Source: Rhynchosporium graminicola
Taxonomy: Eukaryota > Ascomycota > Leotiomycetes > Helotiales > Ploettnerulaceae
Direction of reading: 5' to 3'
Assembly: GCA_900074885.1 (NCBI GenBank)
Contig: FJUW01000053.1
Coordinates: 70,250 to 134,249 of the forward strand
Length of the DNA: 64,000 nucleotides
The translations under genes and the position numbers were made by a program. Positions within the stretch are counted from its first letter, which is position 1; each line of letters opens with the position of its first letter. Below the pieces are notes generated by a model that saw only the letters and a program-made list of their open reading frames with translations, did no database searches and was not told the DNA's origin. Below, one piece after another: positions 9,603 to 23,000 of the stretch.

Positions 9603-9719
9603 GGCTGATTTAAGATGTTGACGTCGGCTTCGAACACTCGGTAAAACTTCAATGTCGCAACAGCCTGCAAAATCATGAATAAGCAGTCTCGAGCGAGCTG
9701 GAAAGGGGCTGATTTAAGA
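9603..9719. repeat. 13-bp direct repeat at the edge of the mitochondrial insert
   Basis: GGCTGATTTAAGA occurs at 9603-9615 and 9707-9719. The second copy ends where nad5 similarity begins (about 9716). A short direct repeat at such a junction fits end-joining or slippage during insertion. Confidence 0.7.
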
Positions 9720-10500
9720 GGTAAACTCATAAATATATCACCTTCATGAGCATGTTTATAATTAACCACCGGTCCGTTAGGATTAGTTAAGAAAGTTAAA
9801 TATAAAACTTTAACAGAGTATAAGGTAGTGAAGATAGCACCAATAGTTGCTATACAGTAGACTACTGTACCACTAAAGTAAAATTGACCATAAGCAGATT
9901 CTAATATCAAATCTTTACTATAGAAACCTGTCATAAAAGGGAAGGCAACTAAACTAAGACTAGCTATTAACATAACAGAATATATTAAAGGTAAGAATGG
10001 TCTTAACCCACAATACTTCCTAAAATCTTAGTTATCTGCTACTACGTGAATTACAGCACCTGCACCCAAGAATAATAGCCCTTTATAAAAGGCATGATTA
10101 ACTAAGTGAAATAAAGCTATGTTATATGAAGACAATCCAACAGCTATCACCATCATCCCTAATTGCTAATAATAAAATAAATATTATTTTATTATATATT
10201 GTTTTTACTAATGCATTAGTGTATGGAACAAGGTTCTTCAGAAAATCTCAAACCTATTATTTTAATATTAAATAAATTTAAATTTGTAGGTAAAATAGAT
10301 ATTTCACGGTGAAAACCTGTTACAATATGTATCTTGTTAAGTAAAATAAGATTTAATCATTGTGATCTTTCAGGCGATAGAAAGTTAATTTGAATGCAGG
10401 TACGTTCCGCCGAAGCTGTTTCGCTATAGTTTAAGTCACTTTTAGTTAACTTAGTATAACAAGATTTAAACTCAAAAGGTATTTTATTAAATATACCATA

Positions 10501-10707
10501 TCAATATAGACCTGTGCTAGGATTTTTCACTCGCATTAACCTTACATTTTTATTATTACTATACAATAATTCTAAGTAAAATGCCTGAAGATCATTAATA
10601 TCATAAATACCTAAATAAACCTTACAGTCTTTATCTACGGTAGTAATCGGACACAAATCTAATTCCGCTCCAACTACGCTTATGAAATCCCGTACACTGG
10701 ATTTCAC
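10501..10707 (-). pseudogene. Unidentified mitochondrial intron frame with Trp-TGA
   Basis: The frame reads GIYDINDLQAFYLELLYS and ends at TGA (10503-10501) under the standard code. With TGA as Trp it continues toward 10310 (WYGIFNKIPFEFKSCYT). It lies between the LAGLIDADG part and the nad5 exon, so probably another intron-encoded protein segment. Family not recognised. Confidence 0.5.
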
Positions 10708-11294
10708 TTCTGCATATAAGCAGTGGGTAACTGAAAAAAAAAACTATAAAAATACGAGTATTAATTAAGGATAATACTATATAGCAAAATTTAATATTTT
10801 TAGCTTGCTATTTATATTAAACACCTAATACAATAAATATAAATATTTATCTATAATATAAATTGGACCATTTCTTTATTAATCTTTAAATTTTTCTCAT
10901 TTATCTTTAAAATAAATCAAATCCTTTAATTTATTTATATCTTTATTATCTTTAGACACTTTTAATATATAAAATTCTTTGATTAAATTAATTCTATTCA
11001 TCTTTTTTGTTTTTAAGGGATAAATATTAAAATAGTTATCTATTAAATTAAATAATTCTATCTTTCTGTAAACAAGATATTTAAATGCCTCAATTTTTGG
11101 ACTAAGTATATCTATTCTTCCACTATATATGCTAATTAGGGGATCTAGTAAATATTTATTTTTTTGTGTTATACTTATAAATACTTATCCTGACGCTTCA
11201 TTAAAATAAACCGAACTATCACTATCTATAAAACCACTTAACTATCCATTATTAAATGTCAAAGGTTCAGGGTATACTAGTTCTATATTATACT

Positions 11295-11299
11295 TAATA
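11295..11299. repeat. Target site duplication of element A, left copy (TAATA)
   Basis: TAATA directly precedes the LTR at 11300 and is repeated exactly at 18312-18316. Confidence 0.85.
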
Positions 11300-11534
11300 T
11301 GTGACGCTTGCTCTAGAAAGGTCTCAAAACTACCTGAGTAATAAGACCTCACATTACTATGAATATGAAGTAGTAAGAATCACTTAAGAATCTATAACAA
11401 AGGAGTAAAGAAGTAGAAAGAGAATAGAAATATATATATAAAAAGGGGCCCTTAAACTCTACTCGTGTAATCTCGCTTAGTAATAAGTGTTTCTACTAAT
11501 AGGGAGAGACCTCTAAACCTGAATAGTCGTAATA
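11300..11534 (-). repeat. Element A LTR (left; 3' LTR of the element)
   Basis: 235 bp, matched end to end by 18077-18311 with about 20 differences, almost all transitions. Confidence 0.9.
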
Positions 11535-12912
11535 CTACCCCCCCCTCCGAAAAAAGCTCGCCCTCGAGCGTTAGTCTATCTCCTTATTACTATTAAGGTA
11601 GTCGTAATTATTAATTCTATCGTAGAAAGCTTTCAGCTAATTAGGTAGTCTAATAGGAGGTCTAGCTTACGTTAGGTTATTAAGATAGAATTATTATAGC
11701 TTAGTAGGAGCGTATTTAACGTCTATAGCGTCGTACTATATAAGATCGACGTCTTAATTTAACTAGGAAACTCGGTATAAGAGGCTATTACGCTACTTGC
11801 GGCACGTAAGTATATCTTCGATCTCCTATTTATTGTTACTAGTAATATTAATAAGTAGTAGTAGAAGTGAGGTTTATCCTAGTAAGGGGTCGTTTAGATA
11901 CTTCTATAGCTTAGTAGCAGGGAATACGTTATATACTTTTATATTAGTAGGGAGCTCTAGGCGATAAGAGCTTCCGACCTTTTCAATTACACGGAAGGGT
12001 CTATTAGTCAGGAAGTCGAGTTTTTTACTAGGTCGAGTACTTATAAAGTAGTATATATCTAGCTAGATAAGGTTATCTATAGTAAAGTCGACTTTATAGT
12101 ATAAGCGATTATAGGATTAGGATATCTTAGCTTATATACGTTAGAAGCTTAATTAAGCAGTAGTCTAGGCGTCGCGTAAGCGATTAGTATAATCTAGAGC
12201 TTACTAAGTATTCAACTTATTAGTAGGCGTAATAGAATTAGGTAAGTCTTTCTAATTCTAATTAACGCGGGGTATATATCTATAAACGACTTTAAAGAGT
12301 AAGAGACCTCTAAGGGATTCGTAAAGGAGAGTAATCTAGGAATAATATATAATAAGTAAGAATTCCGACTAGTAATCTTAATAATAAGAGATAAAAAGTC
12401 GTAATCTGCGTTAGAGATATTAGTTATAGATCTCTATTTAGCTATCTGTTTACAGGTAGTCTACTATAGAAAGCTATCTTTTAGTACTAAGAATCGTGAT
12501 AACTGTAGTCTAAAAGCGGGAAACGAATTAAGGCCTTCTATTAGAAGTAATTATTAATAGAGCTCCGAAATAGCAGTATATGTAGTATAAGTAAAGCTTT
12601 ATAAGGTCGCGCGTATTAGAGGTCTTTCGGCATAGAATACTAATTACTTATTTACTAAAACAGTCGATAAATACGAGAACGTTATTATAGCTATATTTAT
12701 CGCGGTTAAAACTATAGTAGTCGATTGTAATATACTCCTATAGACGTGATAGTACAAGTAGAGGTTAGAGAAGGCCCGGTTTCTTATCGCGCGGCACTTG
12801 AATTCGTTAGTAAGTATAATAGTTATAATAGTACTAGTTAATAGTTAAAGCGATTCCGTACTACTAGTATTATAATACTAGTAGTTATAAGGTCTTCTTT
12901 AAACTTAGATAG

Positions 12913-13807
12913 GTAGTCTCTAATCGGTCGTATACTTCGCGTATAAGTAGCATACGAAAGTATAAGACGTTAAGTATAATTAGTCTTCCTTTATAGAGTA
13001 GAAGATCTTTTTCTATAGTTAGTTTTCTAGGAGTAGCGGAGAGAGCTTATTTCTATAAAGCTTAGAGTAATAGTATAGTACGATTAGCGTTAAGTACTTA
13101 TTATACTATAGAAAAGACTAGCGATAAGTTAGCGACTTCTAAGGCGTTAATAAGCTTAAAGTTATCTATAGAGTCGGAGCTATTCCGGAGATTACTTATA
13201 AGTAGTACTAGATCGATTTAGTTTTCGCGTAGTAGCTACTATAAACGCTAAGTTCTTTTAGCGTTATTCTAGTTATCTAATTCATCTATTCTATAAGAGA
13301 GAGCGTTAGCGAGTAGATTATACTTCCTAAGTCGATAGGTAATTATAAAGTTATAATCTNGTAGTCTCTAATCGGTCGTATACTTCGCGTATAAGTAGCA
13401 TACGAAAGTATAAGACGTTAAGTATAATTAGTCTTCCTTTATAGAGTAGAAGATCTTTTTCTATAGTTAGTTTTCTAGGAGTAGCGGAGAGAGCTTATTT
13501 CTATAGAGCTTAGAGTAATAGTATAGTGCGATTAGCGTTAAGTACTTACTATACTATAGAAAAGATTAGCGATAGGTCGGCGACTTCTAAGGCGTTAATA
13601 AGCTTAAAGTTATCTATAGAGTTGAAGCTATTCCGGAGGTTACTTATAAGTAGTACTAGATCGATTTAGTATTCGAGTAGTAGCTACTATAAACGCTAAG
13701 TTCTTTTAGCGTTATTCTAGTTATCTAATTAATCTATTCTGCGAGAGAGAGCGTTAGCGAGTAGATTATACTTCCTAGGTCGATAGGTAATTATAAAGTT
13801 GTAATCT
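12913..13807. repeat. 447-bp direct duplication separated by a single N
   Basis: Bases 12913-13359 and 13361-13807 are the same segment with scattered transitions, meeting at an N (13360). Element B has the segment once (about 26840-27285). Probable unmerged contig overlap. Confidence 0.85.
13360..13360. other. Undetermined base (N) at a probable contig join
   Basis: Lies exactly between two 447-bp near-copies in element A. Confidence 0.9.
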
Positions 13808-16800
13808 GCGAGTAGCTCGGCTTATTAAGCTTATCGTGCGTTTAGCTATTTAGAGGTTATAAAGTACTTAAGAGCTTTATAATTAATAACGATACGGATC
13901 TAATACGGTGCGCCTATAAGCTCAGATCTCTAGTTACTAAAAGATCGTATAATTATAAGTATTTCCTTATTGTGAATAGCGTAATTAAGCTCGGCAGGTA
14001 GTATAGTCTTAGAGAAGTAAGCTACTAGGAACTAGTCTTTATCGTGCTATTACGATAGTATACCTGCTATTACTCTATTACTAGTGTCTGTTTCGATTAT
14101 ATAAGGTAGATATTACTAATAGTAGTAGAGGAGTAGTACTAAAGTGAGAGCGTGCTTTAGGTAATTAAAGGTATCTTTGTACTCCCTAGCGAACTGAAAT
14201 AACATGTTGTTTTTAGTAAGTTATATAAGAGGTTTTACGATAATTCCGTAGTCCTTAATAAATCGTTAGTAGAAGTTATAAAAGCCTAAGAATAATTATA
14301 CGCCCTTAATTATAGTCAGGTAATTCTAAGATTATATAATATTAACCTTCTTAGGGTCTACCTCGATCCTAGAAGTAGAGATAATAAATCTAAGGTATTT
14401 AGTACGAGTAACGTTGAATTTATACTTCTTAAGGTCAGCTTATAATCTAGCGTCTTATAATCGTTATAGTACCTTATATACGTGTAATTAATACTATAGT
14501 AGGTCGTTAGAGTAAATCAGAATATCGTCTAGATATACTATACAGAAGTCGTCTAAGTAGTCGAATAAGATATTATTCATATATCGCTAGTACGTCGCAG
14601 GGCTATTAGTTAGACCGAAAGGGAGTACCTTATACTTATATAAAATATAATAAGTCCGGAAGGTCGTATACTCTTAAGAGGCTAGATCTATTCGAATTCG
14701 GTAGAACGCCTAGCGAATATCTAGTTTAGTAAATATCTTAGAAGTAGAGATTCTAGCTAGCGTTTTATTGATCAATAGCAGTAGATATTAATCTTTCCTC
14801 GTGAGGTTATTAAGTGCGCGAAAGTCGATATAGAATCTTAGACTTCTATTAGCTTTCTTAACAAAAAGAATAAGTATAGCGTATAGTGCTTAAGAAGGTT
14901 TAATAAAACCTTTAGCTAAGTTATTAGTAATATACGCCTTAATAACTTCAAGTTCTTTAGTCGATATCTTATATAAGGGGGAGTATTTAAGGTTCTTCTC
15001 AGCCCTTTCCTTAAGCTTAATTCGGTAATCGTATAAGCGATAAGGAGGGAGAATATCGCTAGCTTCCTTAGAAAAGACGTATAATTACTAGCTATACTTA
15101 TAAGGGATCTATAGTTCTGAATCTAATTCGCTTAAGCTAATAGTAAATTACTAAGTAGTTTTGCGACGTTCTATAAGGTCGATAGTTAAAGATACGATAG
15201 TAGTATCGCGTTACTGAACTACGATTCGGTTATTAAGAAGCTTATCTATCTCGTGAAGGGTAATAGAGAAGATCTTATCGTTAGAAGACTTCTAGCGTTT
15301 ATATAAGAGATAGAAAGCTAGGCTGCTAATTACGTAAATCTCTAGCGCAGGAGGCTCTAGAAGAGGTCTGAGCACACGAGGTGATCTTTATCGCTTCCGA
15401 AATATCATAGTAGCTATTTTTATACTTTAAGTAGCTTCTATTAAGTCGCGAGATAGTATTCCGAGTAACTATTAGTCTATAGTATGAATTACACGGGCGT
15501 AGTCTTATGCGTAAGTCTTTAACATAGAGACTTCTAATTAGAGTTAAAGTAGAGATTTACGCGGGATATAAGCGATAATATCACTGAATCGTACGTACTT
15601 CAGCCGTGTATCAGTAGTCTCTCTAGAGTATAAAGACCTCTCTTTATTACTCTATTCTCGTTCTTCAGATAATAAACACTTAGGCTCGTCGTATCTATAA
15701 TAAGTAGTATAAACGCCGGAGAAATAGTCCTAACTGATCAGTAGTAGTAATAGAGGGTTAGTTACCTATAGAACACTCTCTAGAGGAGAGTTTTAGATGT
15801 TTTTATAGCTATAAGTCTCCCTAGAAGTGCGCTTCCGAGCTAGTAATAGTCGTTTAATAATAGAGATAGAGTTAATAATAGCTCGAATATTAATAGGAGA
15901 GTTAGCTGCGCTTCGCTATTCCTTATACGCTTCCCAGAACTAATTAAGGCGTTCGTTTCGTTCGTCAGCGTTATATTAGTAGCGCTAGTAGGTATAGTAT
16001 TTACATAAGTCCTTAATCTCGATCGGAGAGCTATAAATATTACTAGGAGGAGTATATAATAGCTAAATAATCTATTATTTAGAGGTATCTAAGAGTACTT
16101 AATATTCCGAAAGCTAGGTCCTTCCGAGTATAATACTATAGTTTCCGAGAGTAGTAATAAGAAAAGGGGTAAATACTTAAACGCGATAATCTACTATTAA
16201 ATTAAGTGTTGTATAGTAACTAATAGTACTACTATTAACGCTATTAAAGCCTTTAATAGGAATTACGTTTAGTAGAAAGTAAATTAAAAGTTTTAAGAAA
16301 AAGGAAAAGGATTTGAGAAAAGAACAATTAATAAAATAGTATTTATTAGCTCCAGAATCGAGAAGTGCGAGTAGCTTATACGAGAGTCTATTCTTAGTAA
16401 GAGTAGTACGTGTAGTAAACGATTAACTACTAAGAAGCTTTATAAGATTAAGATATCGCATATCTCGTATACTACCTAGGAAGAAGTCTTTCCTTAGGTA
16501 TAGTCTTTTACTAGCGGTTTGATATACTCCTAGGCGTTATTATACGTTTCTTCGTTATTATTATCTTCTAGCTTACTATTAATATCATTATTAGCGTTAA
16601 TTACATTAATTCGATACGGAGTATTAGGTCGAGCTAACGATAAGCGTAAGTATAAGGTAGGCGTAAAGTGACAAGGAGCATTCGCTAGCGATTATGCACG
16701 AGGCGTATCGTTTCGTGCAGAGTATAATACTTATTTACTAGTCGTACTAGTGTTCTCGGGTATAAGAAGACTAATTTGCGGATAAGAAGAGGAGTTAGTA

Positions 16801-18076
16801 CTATAGCGCTAAGAGGAGGTATTTATAGGGCGTTCCCGAGTCGCGCTAGCTTTAGCCGAAGACTCGGAATAATAAGTCTTTTCAATAAATTAACTTTAGT
16901 CTTTAGCTTATATAGCCTTAATATATTCTTCTAGTATCCTTAACGTTCGGTACTATTAGAAGAGCTATTTCCGTAGCCGTGCAAGTAGCTTCTCCTATAA
17001 GTCCATTTTTAGAGTCGATTGATTATTTACTCTAGCTTTACAAGCTAGCGTACGAAACTCGTAGTAGAACGTCCAGAAGGTCTACTTATAATCTATCTTT
17101 AGCGCGGAGTAGCTAGCTCTTGCAGTTTATTAGTTATATAGATTAGATAAGAAGGAGACGAGTTAAGTGATTATATCGAGTGAATCGATTATACTACTTT
17201 CTTCGTTATATTCTAGTTCTAAGAACAAGAGTTCTAAGTAAGTTCTTACTATTCCTTCTATTTAGTTAAGTAACTAATCTTTATAGTAATCTTTATCGAT
17301 AAAGTAGCTAGAGTAGCGCCGGAGAGTGTTACGTATCTGCACTTCCTAGAGTTTTAGAGAGTAGTCGATTCTATCAGAGAGCTTATTTAGAAAGTTCGGT
17401 ATCTTCTCTATACGTATAGTATATAATATTAATAATATTCCTCCGGTAGATTGTTCTCGACGATAATTATTAGGCGTAAGAGTAGCGTTATCTTCTTTAA
17501 TTAATAGTAGTAGTATTATACGCGATTAAACGTTATTAAACGATATAGACTTAGTAGAGCGCTAGGTAGTTAACTAGCGTAGTTCTAGGAACTCGTCCCG
17601 TAACTAGCGTAGTTCTATAGATAAGTTAGCGTTTAATTATCTCTCCTCCGCGAGCTTCCTTTCTGCCTCTTATAGCTAGTAAGCGCGGTCTTCTTATAAG
17701 TTACCTATAGTTACTATTAATATAGGAGTATTATCGGGGAGGTTTAGCGACTCGGTAAGTTCGTTAATTATAATAGGAGTTAAGGAGCTTAACTCGGACG
17801 AGGCGTTATCGCGAGTACTCTCTACTATAGAGAGAGGTAAGTTATAGCGAGTATTACGAGTCGCCGAAGAATAGGAGGTAGAGGGAGTCAGAGAACTAGT
17901 AGTCGATTTATTAGACTTAGGTTACTTCGGTTTAGGTACTATTCTTTAAGTTTATACTTAGTATAAGCCTTCTCTATATAGTGTAGTCTCCTGCGTTTAG
18001 TAGCTCTAAGCATAGAGGTATAATATAAGTAGATATTTACTATCTTCCTAGACGTAAGTAAAAGAGTTATAGATAA

Positions 18077-18311
18077 TATAACGCTTACTCTAGAAAGGTC
18101 TTAAAACTACCTAAGTAATAAGACCTTATATTACTATGAATATAAAGTAGTAAGAATCACTTAAGAATCTATAACTAAGGAGTAAAGAAGTAGAGAGAGA
18201 ATAGAAGTATATATATAAAAAGGGGCCCCTAAACTCTACTCGTGTAATCTCGCTTAGCAGTAAATATTTCTACCAATAGGGAGAGACCTCCAAACCTGAC
18301 CAGTCGTCACA
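18077..18311 (-). repeat. Element A LTR (right; 5' LTR of the element)
   Basis: 235-bp partner of 11300-11534. The start is mutated to TATAACG, while the end keeps GTCGTCACA. Confidence 0.9.
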
Positions 18312-18331
18312 TAATATATAATTTATATATC
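18312..18331. other. 20-bp mitochondrial remnant between elements A and C
   Basis: Begins with the right TAATA duplication of A (18312-18316) and ends with the left ATATC duplication of C (18327-18331). When A and C and one copy of each duplication are removed, it joins both halves of the mitochondrial LAGLIDADG frame in phase. Confidence 0.75.
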
Positions 18332-18609
18332 TGTAACGACACAAGACTCAAGGCGGTATACGAGTAAAGATAAAACAAGTAGGGAGGCTAAGAGCGATCT
18401 TATATAGTCTACTACTAAGGAAATAAAAAGATAAGGAAGGAAGAAGAAGAGAGCTAGAGTATAAAGCACTTTATATATATATACCGGTACTAGTCTAATA
18501 CTATACCGAGTCGGATACTAGTTATACCGGGATACTTATAATACTTATGAACTTAGGCCCTAGTATCTATCCTTCTCCTTATATAATATTCAGGTAAGCT
18601 ATTATCATA
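18332..18609 (-). repeat. Element C LTR (left; 3' LTR of the element)
   Basis: 278 bp, the same length as 32474-32751. This copy is the more TA-converted at its inner end. Confidence 0.9.
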
Positions 18610-19739
18610 TTACCCCCCCCCTAAGAAGAGCTTAACCCTAAGCTCGTAAGGTTATAGTTTATATAATCAGTCTTTATTATAACTATTTTCGTCGATATTC
18701 GCGTAACCGGTACTAGCTAGTCTTTAATAGTAGTAAATCCTTTATTAGGTACTAGCTAGTTACGTTACTATAATAGTACTATATTAGTTATAGCTTCTAA
18801 ATCGGGCGGTAAACTATATTTACTTTATCTATTTGCAGCAGGAGTCGAGTTTAAGTAAGGCGTAAGGTATATAAAGGAAGGGGTTTATTAATATTAGGGC
18901 CTTTCTTCTTCAACCTCGATAACTACTTAAACTATAAGTTTACTCTCCTTAGACTGTAATATAATTACTAGAGTAGCTATCTTTACTAATACTATAGTAG
19001 TACTGCTATAATCTTATATATTAATTAACCTAATTAACCTTTCTCCTCTTATAAGTAAGTTACCTACCTTAGAGTTAAGGATACTTTCCAGATAAGGTAT
19101 AAGAGTTTCATAGGTCTATAACGCTAATACTTCTAGTGCTTCTGCTAGTTCCTGCCAGTGCCCTTTCGGCGGCGTATCGTATATATTACCTATAATATAT
19201 TCGCGCTTTCCTTAAGCTAAAGTATAATAATACTCCTGCTTTAGAACTTCTTTATTTATTTAATAAGCTTAACTCTAAGCTTTATAAGTATTACGCGGCG
19301 TTAAAGAGTAGTTATAAATATATAAGTTATTCGATCCTAAGCGTAATTATATATACTAACACGTTATAGTTACTTGATTATATTAATACAGAGTATACTA
19401 TCCTATCTAGTTTACTTCTAAGCGATAAAGCTAGGGATCCGGAGCTAAATCAGGGCGGTATTATAGCTACTTATAAAGCTATCGATCGGATCTATTATCT
19501 CGCGAAATCTACTGCTCTTACTATTATATTAGAGATTACTATTATATAATTAGCCGAGACTTAAGTTTTAAGGCGATCTATAGAGAAAGTATTTAAAGAG
19601 TTAGAGTTTATTAAAGTAATAAGTTAAGATCTTTTGAACCTTTAGATACTAGTATAATACTAATATAATATAGGACTTAGATATTCTAATAGTAGATTCG
19701 GCGAAGTCTAAGGTAGTAGTATAAATAGTATTAAAGTAG

Positions 19740-20063
19740 ATAAAGGAGTTAAATACTATTATACGGGAATTTGCGAAAAAAGCTATATTTAGAGCTATAA
19801 TATCTGATACTAAAGGAAAGAGGAATTTGCTTTCTAGTTCTAAGATAGCGTCAGATCTAGATACTCTTAGACCTTCTCTAAAGAAGAAAGCTTATAGGAT
19901 TAGCTATTATACTCGATCTACTGCTCGGGCTGCGTTAGTAAATTTAAGTAAGAAGTTAGATATAGTAATTCCGGTTCTAAGTATTCTAGATTTACTAGAA
20001 GCTCCGGAGACCTTAGGGGAGAAAGCTAGTAGAGTAGAAGTAGTAGAGGAAGTAGAGTTTTAG
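19740..20063 (+). pseudogene. Open frame antisense to element C, between pol and the 3' LTR
   Basis: A 78-codon frame (19827-20063, first codon TTG) extends upstream without a stop to about 19740. It is rich in Lys, Arg, Leu and Ser (for example DTLRPSLKKKAYRISYYTR). Further upstream the same strand can be read with a few TAA/TAG codons that RIP could have made from CAA/CAG. It lies beyond the end of the minus-strand pol, so it is not a simple pol shadow. No family recognised; it may equally be chance. Confidence 0.35.
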
Positions 20064-23000
20064 ATATAGTATTATTACAGAGTATAATTAGGGGATTATC
20101 CTTAGTAATAAATTTTTAATACTAGTATCTATAATAGTTTATTATCCTTTAAGTGATTATAGTTATCTATTCTGAATTCTTAGGCCTTAATCTATTAATC
20201 TAGTTTATATAGAGGTCCAGGTTTACTTAGGTTTATAGTATAGAAATCTCTAAGCTTATATAGAGTACTTATTAGATCGGAAGCGTTATACTAAGTTAGG
20301 TCCGGATTATAGCTTAGCTAGCTAACTTAATACTTCAGATTACCTCTTAAGAGTTATATAGTAAATATATTTTATAACTCTTACTTTTCTTAAGTAATAA
20401 TAATCTCCGGGGATAAGTTTAGGAGCTCCTAGCTTAGTAATAAGTCGTCCGGGTCCTTAAAGAGTAATTCCGGAGCGAATATATCATATATTAAAGATCT
20501 AAGAGGTAAATCTAGCTTATAGAAGTATCTGATCTTAGCTAGGACTTAGTATAATCCTACCTAGAGGCTAGATAGCTTTTTACTTAGCTAGTAATTCTTA
20601 AGGTTCCTTATAGAGAGAAATACCTTATCTCTAACTTCCTAGTTAATATTATACTATTTCAGGTTAGTTATAGCGCTTATCTTCTACTAAGTAGCTAGTA
20701 TATTAGCTTTTATAAACTCGAGAGCGGATTTAGCACGTTTAGCTAAGAATTTAGTATCGATATAGTTAAGCTTCTCTTACGGTATTAATATAATAAGTTA
20801 CTTCTAATCCTAGCTATTCCGTAGTAATATACTATATTTAAGGATATATAGCGCTATACCGATAGAATCATAAGGTAGGGTTACTTAAGCGCGGTCTATT
20901 ATTAGTAGTAGTTCGCCTTAGTTATTATAGTAGTAATTAACGAAAAGTCTAAAGTATTAGTTAATATACTAGTTTATAATCTCTATTTATCTATTAGTTT
21001 ACTAGTAGAAAGAGATAGAGAGCTTAACTTTAACTCTAATTATATAGTAAAACTCTTACTAGAGAGATAAGATAAACTGAGCTCCTTAGTCGAATATAAT
21101 TAACTTAGGGGTATATCCGAAATAATATATCTATTAGATAAATAGTATAGCTATCCCGCGGGTATTAATATTATAGTAGTATAGTATTAATACGAAGTCC
21201 TTTCATAAGTAGTCGATAAATACTAATATCCTATTAAATTCTTAGTTATTAGGCGGGAAGTCCTTAAAATCTATAGCTAAGTACTACATAAGATAGCTAA
21301 GTATTAGTAATAAGTGGAGGAATCCTTACTATTTCGTCTGTTTCGGATAAGAGTACTAGTAAGAGTAGTAATTACAAGTATACTATTTCATATCTGATAT
21401 AAGTCCTTTCTAGTAGTAATAAGTAGAAATTATTTCAGTAGTCTTACGAGTATTTAGATAAGTAGAGGAAACTTGATTATAGACTTCGCTAATTAAACAG
21501 GTATATAATAAGGTATAGCGTTATATATATAGATAACTATTATAAAGTAGTAAGCTATTATTAATAGTATAGCTATTTCCTAATATATTTCGTTTATTAG
21601 AGAATAATTCTTAGTTGAATTAGTATAGTTTCTCGATCAAATTAAAGGAGTTATATATAGGTTCCGGTAGTATATTAGTCCTTAGCGATATTAGGTATAT
21701 ATAACTAATTTAATCGATATAATATTTAGCTAATTCTGTATTAATCCTAAGGTCTAAGTAGTCTAGAGGTAGTAAAACCTAAGATCTATTATCCTATTTC
21801 TGCTATTCCTGCGTCTTTAGGTCTTATTTCTTATAGCTAAGGATATTAGCTTTAGTATTATCTTTACTAAGTATATATATAATTTGAAAGTTGAATTCGG
21901 ATAGGAGTTCTATCTATCTAGCTTACTTACTAGTTAGAACCTTAATAGTTATAAAGTATTCTAAGGATCGATAGTCTATATATACGCTAGTATAGTGTTA
22001 TAGCGATATAAGTCCAGGTCTCTATTTCCGGAAAGACTTAATAATAGTATATAATTCCTTATTATAGATCTCTTAGTTTAGTTCGTATTTATTAAGAATA
22101 TAGGAGTAGAATCTAATTAGATACTACTAGTTATCTTTATATAATTAAGAGATAACTCTAGCTATTATACTATCGGAGGTATTAGTTTCTAGTTTAGTTT
22201 ATAATTCTGGGTCGAAGTAGTATAGTTTCTATACTAATAGTAGCTATTATTATAGCTCGTCGAAAGATCTCTTATAATCGTCAGTATAATTCTATAGTAC
22301 TATAAGCCGGGTAAGCCTTAAGAGAGGTTTAGCGATAAGGCCGAAATTCCGAATAAATTAATAATAGAAACTATAGAATCCTAGGAAAGATTTTATAGCT
22401 ATTACTATTTCAGGGTACTTCTAATCTACTAATAGTACTACTTTCTCAGGATCTAGCTCGATTCTGTTAGTAGTAATAATATATCTAAGGTATTTAGTCC
22501 GAGTAATATAGAACTCGCTTTTCTTAATATCTACTTAGAGTCTAATATCTTTTAAGCGTTATAATACTAATTTAATATATTCCTTGTATTCCTAGAGCGT
22601 TTCCGAGTATATAAGGATATTATCTAAGTAAGCTATATAGAAATCGTCTAAGTAGTTTAGCAGAATATTATTTATATATTATTAGTATATACTAAGTCTA
22701 TTATAGAGCCTAAAAAGTAGTACCTTATATTTATAGGATCCGAAGCGGGTTCGGAAAGTAGTATACTCCTCTGATTCGGGGTCTATATAGATATAGTTAA
22801 ATACTACTCGGATATCTAATTTAGTAAAAACTATAGCTTTAGATATACAGATTAAGAGCTTATTAATCCTAGGTATTAGATATGAATCCTTTCGAGTAAT
22901 CGTATTAAGCTTATAATAGTTAATATAGAAGTATAAGCCTCTATCGGCCTTCTTAACGAATAGTATAAGTAATACGAAGGGACTTTAGCTAGATTTAATA

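Larger units (their letters stand above)
9716..11299 (-). pseudogene. nad5: Nuclear copy of mitochondrial DNA: nad5 exon plus 3' half of an intron with LAGLIDADG endonuclease
   Basis: On the minus strand, about 10165-9716 encodes part of NADH dehydrogenase subunit 5: [20 protein letters not shown], then [15 protein letters not shown], then a [13 protein letters not shown] segment. A TAA at 10030-10028 replaces the Gln expected in ADNQDF. Upstream (10165 to about 10880) is AT-rich intron-like DNA with an unidentified frame (10707-10501) that continues if TGA is read as Trp. From about 10880 to 11299 lies the C-terminal half of a LAGLIDADG homing endonuclease (LSGFIDSD motif, then YSGRIDILSPKIEAFKY), broken by TAG and TAA codons. 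The Trp-TGA codons show mitochondrial origin and the stops show decay in the nucleus. The copy is interrupted at 11300 by element A and resumes at 32757. Confidence 0.9.
11300..18311 (-). mobile_element. Element A: Ty3/gypsy LTR retrotransposon, RIP-mutated
   Basis: Two 235-bp LTRs (11300-11534 and 18077-18311) with termini TGTGACG...CGTCACA (partly mutated) and a perfect 5-bp target duplication. A pyrimidine run just inside the left LTR (about 11535-11552) is the complement of a polypurine tract, so the element reads on the minus strand. Reverse transcriptase shows as a YLDDILIY motif near 14522-14545 (minus). Integrase remains (a VFIDCFSK segment near 12640, a GLNSFPAF segment near 12500) and a post-integrase segment (LDFLTNRPFRVIEKVGSSYR near 11990) lie in the expected gag-RT-IN order. 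No long frame survives: TA is very common and CA/TG scarce, as RIP predicts. It contains an N at 13360 with a 447-bp duplicate. Without that duplicate the length matches element B. Confidence 0.93.
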
